Shown: positions 44,901 through 56,500 of the stretch, piece by piece
Numbering within the stretch: position 1 is the stretch's first letter
How the letters are laid out: the number at the start of each line of letters is the position of its first letter
Origin: Caenorhabditis remanei
Lineage: Eukaryota; Nematoda; Chromadorea; Rhabditida; Rhabditidae
Direction: 5' to 3'
Assembly (NCBI RefSeq): GCF_010183535.1
Contig: NC_071331.1
Coordinates: forward strand, 17,050,001-17,114,000
Length of the DNA: 64,000 nt
Program-made: the position numbers and the translations under genes
The notes under the pieces: model-generated
Databases searched by the model: none
Seen by the model: only the letters and a program-made list of their open reading frames with translations
What the model was told of the DNA's origin: nothing

Positions 44901-47900
44901 TCAACTTACCATTAGCTTCTTTTTCAGCTTTCAGATGTTCAGTTGTACAGTATCAGAATACCAGTTTCCTTTTTAGAGAATCTAGTTTCTTTCTACTTCT
45001 CAACCAATTCGAAACACCTGGAATTACCCTATCAGGCTTCGAAAAAGACGCCATGCCCAACCCCGCCCCTTTCTTGAGCTTTTGTGGTGATTCTCTCTAA
45101 ACATAGAAAAAGTACTTCCATATAATCCATGGTCATATATTTCTAATTAGTTAAGAGTGTTCCTTCATATCCTTCATATCCTCATCCACTCTCCTCTTCC
45201 AACGCCTACTTTTACTCTCCTCTACTTCTTCCCCAAAATAGTCGTCCCCCCGGCGTCCCAAACATTTTAAAGCCCCTTCTAAACTGCTGTCGTTACCAGT
45301 CGAATGGCAATAGAGAGACTTAGAGACCTTCCTTCTCTCACTTCTTCTTCTTTCTTCTACAACGACGTTGACGATGGACTGGACCCCAACCACTACCACC
45401 TCTTCGTTGTTCGAATAAATACTCGTTGAGAGTGTTATGGTGGCCACTACTCTAACGTTTTAGTGTTGAAAAGTGGGAGGAAAGAAGAGAAAAGAAGTCT
45501 CTCTCTATCTTCACTTCCTTCTTTTTCTATAGTTTGTACTGTTCTGAAAACGTCTCCTTTCGCTGCTAAACATTCTCAAAATCTTCTATTTCGGAATCTT
45601 CGGAGATTCGAGATTCATTCTCGATTCCATCAATTATTCATATGAAAATATCCCCCAGTTTCTCGAATTCTCACTCTAAATTTAAATCTCAAGACCACAT
45701 CTCCAAAGTGTTTGAATACTTTAGTTCCATCTTTCTCGAAACTCGTAAATCTTAATTTTACCTTTCTCAGAAATTGTATTGGGTAGCCTAATTCAAGTTA
45801 GAAAAAAAGTGCACTACTAGTGATTAATCATAATTTTATCAACTCAAAAGTCAGGCAGAGTAATAAATGTTATTTCAGAATCAGAGTACATGAAACTAAG
45901 TTCTTGATATTACTAACCTCCCCCTAGATTTATAGATTTCCAGTAGAAAACATTTTGCCAAAAAGAAATTTGACTCGAATTTCAGGCCCCGCCATCTAAA
46001 CAAAAGCGGGTTGTGGTCCCAATGAACTAGTAAGTAAAGAGACGTTTTCAATCAGTTCTGAAAGACATGTCCTAGAAAGTTACCAATTTCAAAGGAATAA
46101 CTGCTGACTTTGAGACTGTATCCTGACAGCATAGGTTGTCTATCTCTTTTAATTTCTATTGAGAGTCTAGATCAAACCTAGAACTTCTTTTTTGTAGTGA
46201 AAAACTGTCCTCACTACTGCCCATAGCATTCCTCCAACAAATTCCTACAGTGATTCCTTCAATTGAATGTGACTGCCCAGAGAGATCTCGAGAGAACTTA
46301 CAATAAAGTTGAAAACTACAAAATTGAAGCTATTGGATAGCTCTCTGTGTTCTACAATAATTTGAAGATATACGGAAATTTGCGGCCTCAAACACTTTCG
46401 AAGTTCGCCGTTTTCATCCAGAAAGTTTTTTAAAAAAGTTTTCAGTTTTTAACCTTTTTAATCTGCTCAATTCACTAAGATTGTGTCAACTCTACTCACC
46501 TCTCGACCTGCTTTTATTGTAAAAAGATACCTTCACCTCAATAAACATTATTCCTATCCATCGCTAACCTAAACAATTCTCTCTTTCCTTTCTCTTTTCC
46601 ATCAAATATCATAATGATCACCTCCTCGTGCTTCTTCTTCTTCTTTTCTCTTTGCAACCAACCAAAAAAACAGTTAAGAGAGGCAAACGAAGGGAAAGAT
46701 GCGTACGTACAGTACGCATGTTTATGGTCGCATAAAGAGGGATTCCTAGTAACGAAAAGAAGAGAAATATATGACAAAACACCGTGTTTAGGATGTTTCC
46801 TCTTCTCTCTCTCTCTCTCCTTTGTACTTTTTTGATATTGTGAACGTTATATTCTTTTCTCTTTTTTCACTCTCTCAATGGTTTAGTGTCAAAATGGAAG
46901 TGTACAGAGAGCCGAGATGGCGGTTCGTTCTCTTTTAGGGCTTTTGAAGTTTAAAAACATTTTTGATTGAGTTCGGAACAATCTGAAAAGTGGAGGCACA
47001 TATTTTAGATCCTCGACTTTGAAGGTAATGTTCCCAGGACCCAATTTCGGTTTTTGTAACATTGCTCTAATGTCACTCCACTCGCCACGACTTCCTCACC
47101 GAATTTCGGTTTAGCGCAGTTGTAAGAACCGAGTAAACCCACTAGGTTTTCAAAATGAAGATTCAAAATTTTGAATTTTAACTTTCACAATCCTACACTT
47201 GTAAACGAAAACCCAAGAATTCACTTGAAGAAAAAAAACAGAGTCCAGTCCCAGCTATCATCTAACACGAACCAAGCCATCGAGCTCTCTCTCTCCCTCT
47301 CATTAACTAAGTTCTCCCAACTAAAGCACTTTTAGTTTCTTTAAAGTGACTATGTCTGAGTCTCTAGCTCTCAGTCTTGAGTGCTCTTTGAAAATGCTCC
47401 AGTGGTGGTATCATTTTCAACATAAACGGAGAGAAAAAGGACTTTTTGAAGGCCTTCTCTCTCTCACTAGAACTCTACTCTCATTTGAGATCAACTCACT
47501 TCATAAACTCATTTCATTGCCATATCAAGTACCATTCGAATGTCATTTCATACTGTTTGTCGAGGCAGAAGACACCCATTTTTTGATTCAAAACGAACAG
47601 CTCTTTTTCTTCTTTTCTTCTCCTTTCTCTCCTTCCTACCATCCAAAATTAGTATTCTTTGCCTGTTCTCATCTCACTCTTTTCTCCTATTCACCCCCAC
47701 CCAATTGTTGTCTTTTCTCTTCTTTTCTCTCCTTTGCATAACACAAAAAACGATTCGATCGTATTCAAACTTTTCCTTGTTTAGATGACACGCTTACACA
47801 CATTTGGTACCGTACCCACAGCGGGCTCTTTTTTTGTTTCAGGCATTATGAACGAATGGGGAACATCAGCTCTTCTCTTTTTAAGTGGTTCGGATTGAAT

Positions 47901-50900
47901 CATGACTGAGTGATGACATTATTATTGAAGTCTCTAGGTTATCATATAAGTTTAGCTGAAACTTTTATGGTTGGAAGTCTTGGGGTTTCTGAAATCTTAG
48001 TAGGGATTTTCACTTTCAAGTCTCAAAGCTTGATTCATTCTGCTATTGAGCAAGCGACAACTCAAAGATTCAGATTCTCCACAAACCAGCCTTATAAGCT
48101 CATTCTTAAAACTTAAACTCATTGATAGCTTACTAGGTAATGATTAAATTTGAATCTCATTTCAGAACGCGCAAAAGTCACGCCAGACTAGATTGTATGA
48201 CTCTCTGAAAATTAAGATTTCTCAAATCCCTTTTTCTGTTTTTCCCTTTCTTATGATTGTATTCTAGCACGAGTGCCCTTCCCAGTAATTGGATTACTGA
48301 AATAGGAAATACAGTATCCCAGTCAATTATAGATCTCTCCCAAAACACTCTTTTTTTGAAAATAGTCTCGAGAAATTCTAGAATCTCATGAATTCGAATT
48401 CATATTTCTGTTCAATGTCTCTCAATTCCAGCAAACATGTTCATAACTCTATTCCACTCTTTCCACTCTCTTCCCAAATAAAAAGTTCTACCTTCCTTCG
48501 CCTCCATCACAACCCAACATCATCATCCAATGTGTTAGTAGTCAAACTGTGAAATAGAAATAAAAAATCATTGGTTTGTTGTATTAGTGTCTTTCCTCTG
48601 CGTCGTCTCACTCTCCAATAGAGTCGTTTCCAACAACTAATTCTATTTAATGCCCTCTCACAAATTGGACAAAAATGTCGATAATGAATAAGACCTTAAT
48701 TCTTATCACAAACCATTTAGTACTTCTTCCAAACTACTACCGTAACCTACAGTACTCTTCTTGACCTTCATTGTCTCTCATTGACCTTAAACAAAGAAGT
48801 TAAGCGTATTTCTCTCCCTTACCTTCCCTATTTGCTGCCAACTGATCAACACTAATCATTATCACTTTTTCCTAAATTAAACCAATAAACTCGCTTATTT
48901 GCTTATCTACCTTCACCTGCTTCCCTATCAATTCTCGCTGCCCATTTTTGCATTCTTTTTACTCAAATATACCACTTCTTAAATATCTTCTTTTTTCAGA
49001 ATGTCATCAGACACAAAGTACAAATATGCAGTTGTCAGGATACCAGAGAATTCCGTCGTCGATTTCTTCTCTCTTATTGTGAGTTTTGCACGTTTATTTT
49101 CCTCTTGCAAGTGGTGTCATATTAACATCTTAAAATATGTGGGAAATTTGGGAGTGTCAAAGAAAGAAAGTTGAAAAATACTGTATCTAAAATAACGTTT
49201 TTCGTAGAAATAGGGTTCTAGGATTTCCAGAAAGTCTCAAGCTTCGAAGAATGTTTGGAATAAACCTAGGGTATCGAGGCCTCTCACTTTGAGCAGGTGC
49301 ATCTATTCAGAAAGAATTTCTCAATTAAATTTAAAAGTTCAAAATTGAAATTATGTGTTTGTTTTAAATAAACTATAACTATCACTCCATGATATCTTTC
49401 TGAAACAACTACAAAATGAAGCGGATCATGGTTTATTGAGGTCATCCCATTGGTTGAGAAAAAGAAAAATTAAGAGTTTTCTAGAGAACGCATTTGCTGT
49501 ATTGATCAGTGAAATCTTTGTGGAATCCCATCGTAGTCTCATCCAATAATCCACGTTTCTCAAAGAAATTCAGCATTACTTGATGGACGAATAGGTATTG
49601 ATGATCTGTCTTAAAAGAGTGTGTGATGTATTTTTGAAATAAAATTATAGTTATACCTGAACAGAATTGTTTCGTTGCTCACGAATCTTCTGAAGAATCT
49701 TGTCGCTTTCTTCGATTGTCTGTCCATTTATCAACTGATCCATCACGTATTCAATCATTACAACTGATCCGGTGCGACCGATTCCAGCAGAACAATGAAC
49801 AACTATTGGTCCTCTGAAATAGATCAAATTATGAAACAGTAACCAAAAATGAATCCGTTTACTTGGACACTCTCGCCTTTTCCAATAATTCCAAAATGGC
49901 ATTATCAGCTGTCGGAACTCCACGATCTGGCCAGTCGATCCAGTGATAATGAGTTGTTTTCAATTTTTCGCAACCGGCTCCTTCAATTGTCAACATTGTT
50001 TTGGTAACCTTCGCACTGCTGCTTTCACGAAATTTGATCTGAAATTCCAGTTGACAGTCGTAGATTCAGAAACCAATACGAACCGAACTCGACGACTCAA
50101 ACTTGACTGTAACCTTCTGACCCTTCTCTTTAAATGTCATTGTGTCTTGTTTCTCTTCAGTTGGCAAATATTCGTAGCATTTTTTCGCGCCCTTTTCAGT
50201 GTAGTTGCATAACATGAAGATGGTCTCAACACGGTCCTAAAGCAGTTTTCTCTAATTCTTCTATTCATTTAATGAATCCTCAAACCTGCAAACACATGTA
50301 CCAAAAGTCAGCACAAGTCTTCTCAAGAGGTGCCTGAGTACAGATAAAACGTTTCGGATTCGTCGGAGTTGCCACGTAGTTCGCATGAATGTATTCGTGA
50401 GGCCAGTTTCCACCCAATTTCACACGATTATTATCAAGACATCCGACATCTTTATAACGATTTTTCCCGTGTTCTTGAGCTTCTTTGAATGCTTTCATTT
50501 TACTGAAATCGTTAAATCTTTTCATTGTGGCAAAGTCAGAGCGCAGTCCTGTTGGACCCTTTTCCAATGTTCTCGCCACGAATTTAACGATCTGAAATAG
50601 GGATTCAGAAGCTTAGTGAGATGTTGTATCACCTGTTTCCGTTCCCGTTTTCTATCAGCAGTCGTTGGTTCATCGAATCCAGTATTCTTTTGACTCTGCT
50701 CCTTTTCCTTTTCACGAATTGTTTTGCTCCGACTTCGATTCTCTGCGAATAGTTCCAGATGGGAAACTCTGTAGAAAGAGAACTCACTTTTATTCGAAGA
50801 CATTTTCTGGTCCATTTCTCTCAAATACGAACCGTTCACAGCGGTAACAAAATATGGGAATGAGTGAACAGAGAGAGAGAGAGAGAGAGACAAATGAGAC

Positions 50901-52606
50901 GAAATGTTATTTTGTTAAAAATCTACACGTGGGCTAGTGAAAATAAATTAATTGGATTAAAAATAACAGAAAAAAGAGCTCACGGAGAATTAATTGAAAA
51001 ACAGAAACGTCAAAAATAGGGCATACGGGCACACAGAAACACCAACATACAAATCATGACTGAATTTTCCGATTTTCGATGGAGCATTTATTTCATTTGA
51101 TCTAAAAATAAGTTTTATGAGTTGAACATTTCAATAAACTAGCTGCTTCATTTCAGGTACATTTGATGAAACTCTGTTACAATTTCAAGAGGGTTACTGT
51201 AGAATCCTTATTCAAATTTATGATTTTCAGGTTGCAAAAGGATATTCAGACGTTTCATTTGTTGCTTCACTGGCTCAATGCAATATGAAAGATGACCCGA
51301 ATGACGATCAACCAACAACTTCAAATTCCGTTAAAGAAACAATAAATGACGACGAATCGAATTCTGAAAACAATAAATCGTCTCCGCCACGCCGCCAATC
51401 ATCTGGATCTCAACCTCAATCAATCTCTCGTCAGAATCTAACTCCGAATATCAAAACGGAGAATTTCGATTCGTGGACTCCAACAGCTCCATCTTCTAAT
51501 CCGACTCCTGATATTCTATCAGCTGGAGGTGTTCCTGCTGAATTATTGACGAATTTGTTTGCCAAAGTGAGTTGGAAATAAGGGGAAAGAACGGTTTGGT
51601 TTCTAATCATATTAATGAGTTTTGATTGAATTAACTACACTTTCATTTTGTGATTCTTTATTCTTAATTCTGAGTTCCTGTCCCGTATGAAGTTACTTCA
51701 TCATTAAATATAATTCGAATGAAATGCGGCCATTCTGTCTGTTTCAATTATATTTTCGTTTCTTGTCAACCAAATTCACGCTAACTGATAACGCCGTTTG
51801 GTCACTGAGTTCTTGTTTTGAACTTCTATTTTATCATTTCGAGAATTCCATGTTTTGGGAATACAGGTGGAAGGTCACTTCTCATGAAATACCAAAAGAA
51901 GTTACTTTTTCTCTGATTATTCCCACTGGTAGAAATAAGATGTCTTATCCCTATTTTGCACTCAAAATAATCAAATAATCAACTCGTCCTCTGTCCATTG
52001 TCTTCTTCCTGACTAACACGTGTTTTTTGTTTTCAGAATAACGGAACCGAACAAAAGAAACCAATATTTGGATTCCAGGCATCAGGAGTTGATTTCGATT
52101 TATCAAACAATGAATGGCATGAAAACTTGAAACTATCGAATGGACATTCAGCTGAGAAGTTTCATCCGTATTCTGGAAATCCCAAGAATGTGAGTTTTCT
52201 TCTTTTTCCTTCGATTTTTGAAAACAAAAGAATTTCAGGATTCTCCACTGCAAACTCGAATGAAAGGATGGCAACGAGAATATATAAAAGAAGTGATAAA
52301 AGACAGTCATTATCCGACGGAAGACGAACTCAGAGATATCGAATTGAGATGTGATTTGAGCAGAAAACAGGTTTGTTCAATTCCATTTCGTTATGATTTC
52401 TCCAACTTCGACTATTCCAGATCCTCCGATTCATCGCGAAACGATTGACCAATCCGAATCGAAAGCCACGTGTCAATCATCATGACGAGAAGCGAAAAGA
52501 GCAAGAAGAGAGAGATTCATTGGGAGATCAAGAAGACGATTTACGAGATAGTGACGTCACTAATTTACATCACATTCTGAGTTCTTTACAGGAGACAACC
52601 GCCTAG
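38973..52606 (+). CDS. nsy-7: NSY-7-like divergent homeodomain transcription factor
   Basis: NSY-7 maintains left-right AWC olfactory neuron identity in C. elegans. Six exons (38973-39196, 49000-49078, 51231-51566, 52037-52189, 52239-52370, 52421-52606) sum to 370 codons and all phases fit. Exon 1 encodes a Ser/Thr/Pro-rich N-terminus (MLPLPYPINPVTTTTQ); its donor GTGAGTTTC in phase 2 joins to the exon at 49000 (SSDTKYKYAVVRIPENSVVD). The middle is acidic and Ser-rich. The homeodomain-like C-terminal part (MKGWQREYIKEVIKDSHYP, then LSRKQILRFIAKRLTNPNRK) lacks the usual WFxNxR. Intron 1 is about 9.8 kb and intron 2 contains a phosphatase gene on the other strand. The link of exon 1 across the long intron rests on phase and composition and is the least certain part. 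Confidence 0.82.
41700..41800. repeat. Dispersed inverted-repeat fragment
   Basis: AAATTTGAGA and TCTCAAATTT form 10-bp arms about 35 bp apart, followed by AGCTTCAATTTTGTAGTT. The exact complement of that 18-mer occurs at about 46313-46330, and a near copy (AACTACAAAATGAAGC) at about 49408. This points to remnants of a palindromic, MITE-like family. Confidence 0.45.
46170..46345. repeat. Dispersed inverted-repeat fragment, second copy
   Basis: Two imperfect facing arms, CTAGAACTTC followed by TTTTGTAGTG, and AACTACAAAATTGAAGCT. They share sequence with the element near 41780. No open frame and no clear target duplication. Confidence 0.4.
49491..50815 (-). CDS. Non-receptor protein tyrosine phosphatase, nested in an nsy-7 intron
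   Basis: Complete PTP gene of the type expanded in nematodes. It lies wholly between nsy-7 exons 2 and 3 on the opposite strand. It starts MDQKMSSNK, has a basic linker, then the catalytic domain: RYKDVGCLDNNRVKL, YIHANYVATP, APLEKTCADFWYMC, the WPD loop (HYHWIDWPDRGVP), the active-site loop VHCSAGIGRTGSV with catalytic Cys and Arg, and the Q-loop region QTDHQYLF. It ends QYSKCVL. About 370 residues and about seven exons, one intron only 45 bp. All catalytic residues are present, so it should be active. The 1.5-kb bodies of both flanking nsy-7 introns are otherwise empty. Confidence 0.93.
50869..50890. repeat. (GA)n microsatellite
   Basis: About eleven GA units just upstream of the phosphatase start, within nsy-7 intron 2. 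Could lie in its promoter or 5' UTR. Confidence 0.85.
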
Positions 52607-53573
52607 TCATTTTCATTTTTCTTTAATTCGCATAATGCCTTTGCATACAAAATAAATCTTGTTTTTTGAAGTTCTTCTTGTTCCAAAATCACACTGAAAA
52701 TTGCATGCCGGAAGTTTCGAATCTGGGAACTGAATATCAGTAAATAAGAAAGTTTTAGTTTTGATTGTTTATTAAAACTTGCATAATGCCTTAGCATGGG
52801 AAATAAAACGTTTTGTTTCGAGAAATGAGTTTAAAAGCCGAGAAAGACTGAAAAGCTGCGCTCTTCTAACAAACCAAGGCGATTTTTGGGCAATGATGAT
52901 TGGAAAGAATAAGGAAAACAAGATTTAAAGCGATATTGTTTGCAAACAACTCAAGTTTTTGTTCAGAAAATGAAAAAAAGACCCAAAGCTATCCAGTTAT
53001 TACATGGGGAGCGAGTGGTTTACAGATGAAAACGAATCACAACTGAAATCTAGAGAAGGGGTAGATCATAAAGATGTACTCGGGAAGAAAATGAAAAAGA
53101 GAGAAGATGAACAAGAAGAGAAAATAAAACAAAGAAGAAGGGAAGGGACATTCTCAATTGAAAAATAGAAAACGAGGGGATGATTGATAAGTTCTCGAGA
53201 TTTGTAATCTGAAGAGAAGAAAGAGGGATGGGATGAATATATCATAGAAAATGAATATGACTTATGACTTTTCGAGAAAAACTGTGTTTATTTTGAAAGG
53301 GGATTTTGTGGGAAGTTGTACCCGTCGTATAATTAATGGTATAAGCTCTGAGGCGTCTATTTGCCAACAGGGACAAACTACCAACCAACCGGGAAGAAAA
53401 GGATGAACAGGAGAATTTTGATGAGAAGATAGTGACTTTGTGACAGGAAATTGAGAGAATCAACATCTGACAGGGGGATATAAAATACTACAAGATAATG
53501 AACAGTGGGTTAGAGAGTACACATAAATAAATAAGCTCAAGCGAGTAAAAATGTCGAGAAAATTGGTTGAGTC
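52607..53573. other. Convergent 3' region between nsy-7 and sax-7, with duplicated poly(A) motif
   Basis: No exon. A plus-strand AATAAA at about 52651 is 45 bp past the nsy-7 stop. A related block recurs at 52781-52806, so GCATAATGCCT, a GCAT and an AAATAAA appear twice, 151 bp apart. Further on the DNA is purine-rich (GAAGAAAG-like on the plus strand), as expected for a sax-7 3' UTR read from the other side. Confidence 0.55.
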
Positions 53574-56500
53574 CTATACGAAAGTTGATGTTGATCCTTT
53601 CTCCGGCCGTTCAGCCGGCATCAAGCTCTTTTGTGGAACGTATTGACCTGAAACAGCTTGGCAGATTCGTATCAGATTCTTATGAGAATATATATCAAAA
53701 CTTACCAATGAATGATCCATCTTCCGTGAAAACACCAGGATCCGTGTCTCCGTATTGAGCCATACTGTCTGTTTCTGATTCAGCCTTTGAACCAGTCAGC
53801 GACCTCTTCTCGTCGTCGTCACTGAAAATTTAGTTCATTTATTCAAAGTTTATGGAAACCTCTAGAAATCAATAAGTAAACAAAATTCTAATAGACTTGT
53901 CAAAAAATATTTTTGAATTTTCGTTCTATCCCATATCTATATGTGAAAAAATACTCACGTCTTGTAATCTGGTTTTCCAAGAATTGGTTCTCTTCCTTGT
54001 TCACGCTCACGCTGTGATACTGGATAGTTTTGTCCACGATGACGGCAGACAACACAGCAGATGCAGATGATAATGAGCAGAAGAAGGAGAATCAAGATGA
54101 GTAAAATGAGGAAATAGAGATTTCTTTCACGAGAACTCGTTCCAGTTGTTGTGATTTTTGAGATTCCTGAGAACGTCTTCGTCGTTTCACCACCTTCTGG
54201 ATCCACTTGAAGAGCAGCTACTCTCACATCGTACTTGGTTCCTGGACTGAGTCCATCGACGTGTACCGTCAAACCATCATCTAAAAAAGTAAAGAATTGT
54301 ATTCAAAACTCTGTCCGACACCAACTCACCAGATGGCTTAACAGTCTCCCAATCATCTCCATCTTGTGGTTTGTATTGAACTTCATACGTGTTTCCCACG
54401 GGAGCACGTGTTTCTTCATCATATTTCGCGGGTCGGAATGATACATTGAAGTATTTGTCTCCGATGGCATTTTCAACGAGACTTGGAACTCCAGGATCCA
54501 CTGTAATGAATACAATTTATCATAATGCATACCAGATGTTTGTATTCAATTCAACTCTTTTTCTCCATTCGTTTTTGTTTCCTAAAACCCTTCTAAACCT
54601 ATATTTATCTCTTCTCACACCTGCACCTGCACCTCTATTTCGAATATGTTAATCTAATAGAGCTCGTGAGAGATAAAGAAATAGAGAGGAAAGAGAGAAT
54701 TGAAGAAGGAAAAGATGAAAAAAGAAGTGATGTAATTCAACACCAAGTCGTCAATCCTGATGACAGCTTCTCTTCTCCTCCTGGATAAAACTTCAATTTC
54801 AATTAGCCCTATACTATTGGTGGGAGCCACGCAATTTCTTCTCGGTTTTTCGTACTCGTACAGTAGTCCTCTTAACCTAATTAATCGGCGCCGAAAATGT
54901 CTTCGCATTGTGTGCATCCAGAAGGGGACCCACGGTCTTCAAGAGCTGCCATCCATCTATTCGGAACAAAACATGGCTCGTTTTCTCAGCGCCTGCTCTC
55001 ATTTCTTTGCACAAAATGGGTTAAGTCTTCCTTGGGGCTCGCGCTCGTCTTTTTTGCTCATTTTTTCTAAATCGATTCGCTGTCTTCTCCTACGGTTGAT
55101 GTTGAGAAGAAGCAGAAGAAAATGATGAGAGAATAGGACGAAATGAAGGAAGACCGGATTAAGTGTCAGTGCAGAGAATACGTATTTGTTTAGAACGTCA
55201 ACCAGAACTCGGCTTCATTTTGTTTTAAAAACTTACAGGGACTGGCAGAAGTAAGCAATCGAAGATGAGTAAAAAGGAGAAAAGAGAGAATATGCAACAT
55301 GATGTTCCTCTTCACGTATAGTAATTTGAATGTTGTTGTTCTTCTTCGATGTTATGAAAAGAATGCGCGAGAATCGAAAGTGACGGTTTATCGAGACGAA
55401 GGGAGGAGTAGTTGGAGTAGTGTCCGTGTAGAATGGACAATAGTTGCAACAATATGTTGGAGTGACGGAGGGAAAGAATATGATGCGTACTACGGCAACA
55501 AAACTCTGATATCTATTTTGCCGATCTAGTAGTATTAGACTACCAGCAACACAGAGAAGAAGCACGAAAAAAGAGAATAGGAAGAATTGACCAAAAAAAG
55601 AGGCCAGAGTCGAAGGAGAGGAGGCAATGCCCAACTACAAAATTGGACTTCTCTTTTCGTGTCTGCTACAACCAGCTGAGCCCCACAGAGCTCTCTATAG
55701 GTGTGCAATAGACGAAGGGCGAGGCTATGCAACGAAAAGCAGCGGAGAACCGAGACTCCAGCGGTGACCGGGCTCACTTTGAGAAGGAGACGAGCAGGGC
55801 TTCTGACTCCGCCCCTAATTGCGAGGGCACCCAAAGAAGAAGAAGAAGGAGCCACATCACACTCCAATGTCCTTCCATGTTCTGTCCAGCCAGCAACGTC
55901 CAGCTATTTCCTGTGTGCTTCTTCAACTAATGAGTCAAGAGGATTTGTGTCCGAACGGGAAAAGAACGATGGCAGGTGAAAGAAGGAAGAGAGGGAGCCC
56001 GCTGTGTAGCCTAATGAAGCATGGACGAATAACAAAAGGTTAGTGCATTGACATGGCCTTTGTTAGGGTATTTAGGTTTAAGGAATCAACCAATTCGCTC
56101 TGAGATTCTCTTTTGAATTATTCAACCTTCTAATTTGGACGAGATATTAAAATTTTGATTAATAAATCCCATAACCAGACGTAGGATATGATATACAAAC
56201 TAGACTTTGAGCTACTTTAGACCACTCTCTTACTATCTATATTTTTCCCGATTTTTTTCAAAATACTCACCTCCAGCAGCAGTTGTTTCTGGAAGAGTGG
56301 TAGCATCCGACGAGTTCGGATCACCTTCACCAGCTGACGTATGAGCTCTCAAAATGAATCTGTACGGTGTCTCATTCTCTAATCCAGTAATTCGAATCTC
56401 CTTAGCATCGGCATCAATTTGTTGTCGTGGACACGTCTTTTCAACTTGCTTCCCATTTTGTGTCTTACAATACTCCACCTCGTACCGAGCCAATTTTCCA

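Larger units (their letters stand above)
39197..48999. promoter_or_regulatory. Long nsy-7 intron 1, no genes seen
   Basis: 9.8 kb without any open frame backed by splice sites or by a recognisable protein. It is AT-rich with many T and C runs, short CA (44685) and CT (46805) repeats, and inverted-repeat fragments at 41700-41800 and 46170-46345. A long first intron before a neuronal transcription factor is a likely home of cell-type enhancers, but individual sites cannot be called by eye. Confidence 0.55.

Noticed and set aside
46699..46719. Small perfect palindrome ATGCGTAC/GTACGCAT with 5-nt loop
   Set aside because: Too short for a microRNA precursor and unsupported by other signals.
39200..48990. 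Several open frames of 60-130 codons in the nsy-7 first intron, for example at 44387-44758 and 47346-47741
   Set aside because: Pyrimidine-tract translations rich in Ser, Phe and Leu with no splice signals or recognisable domains.
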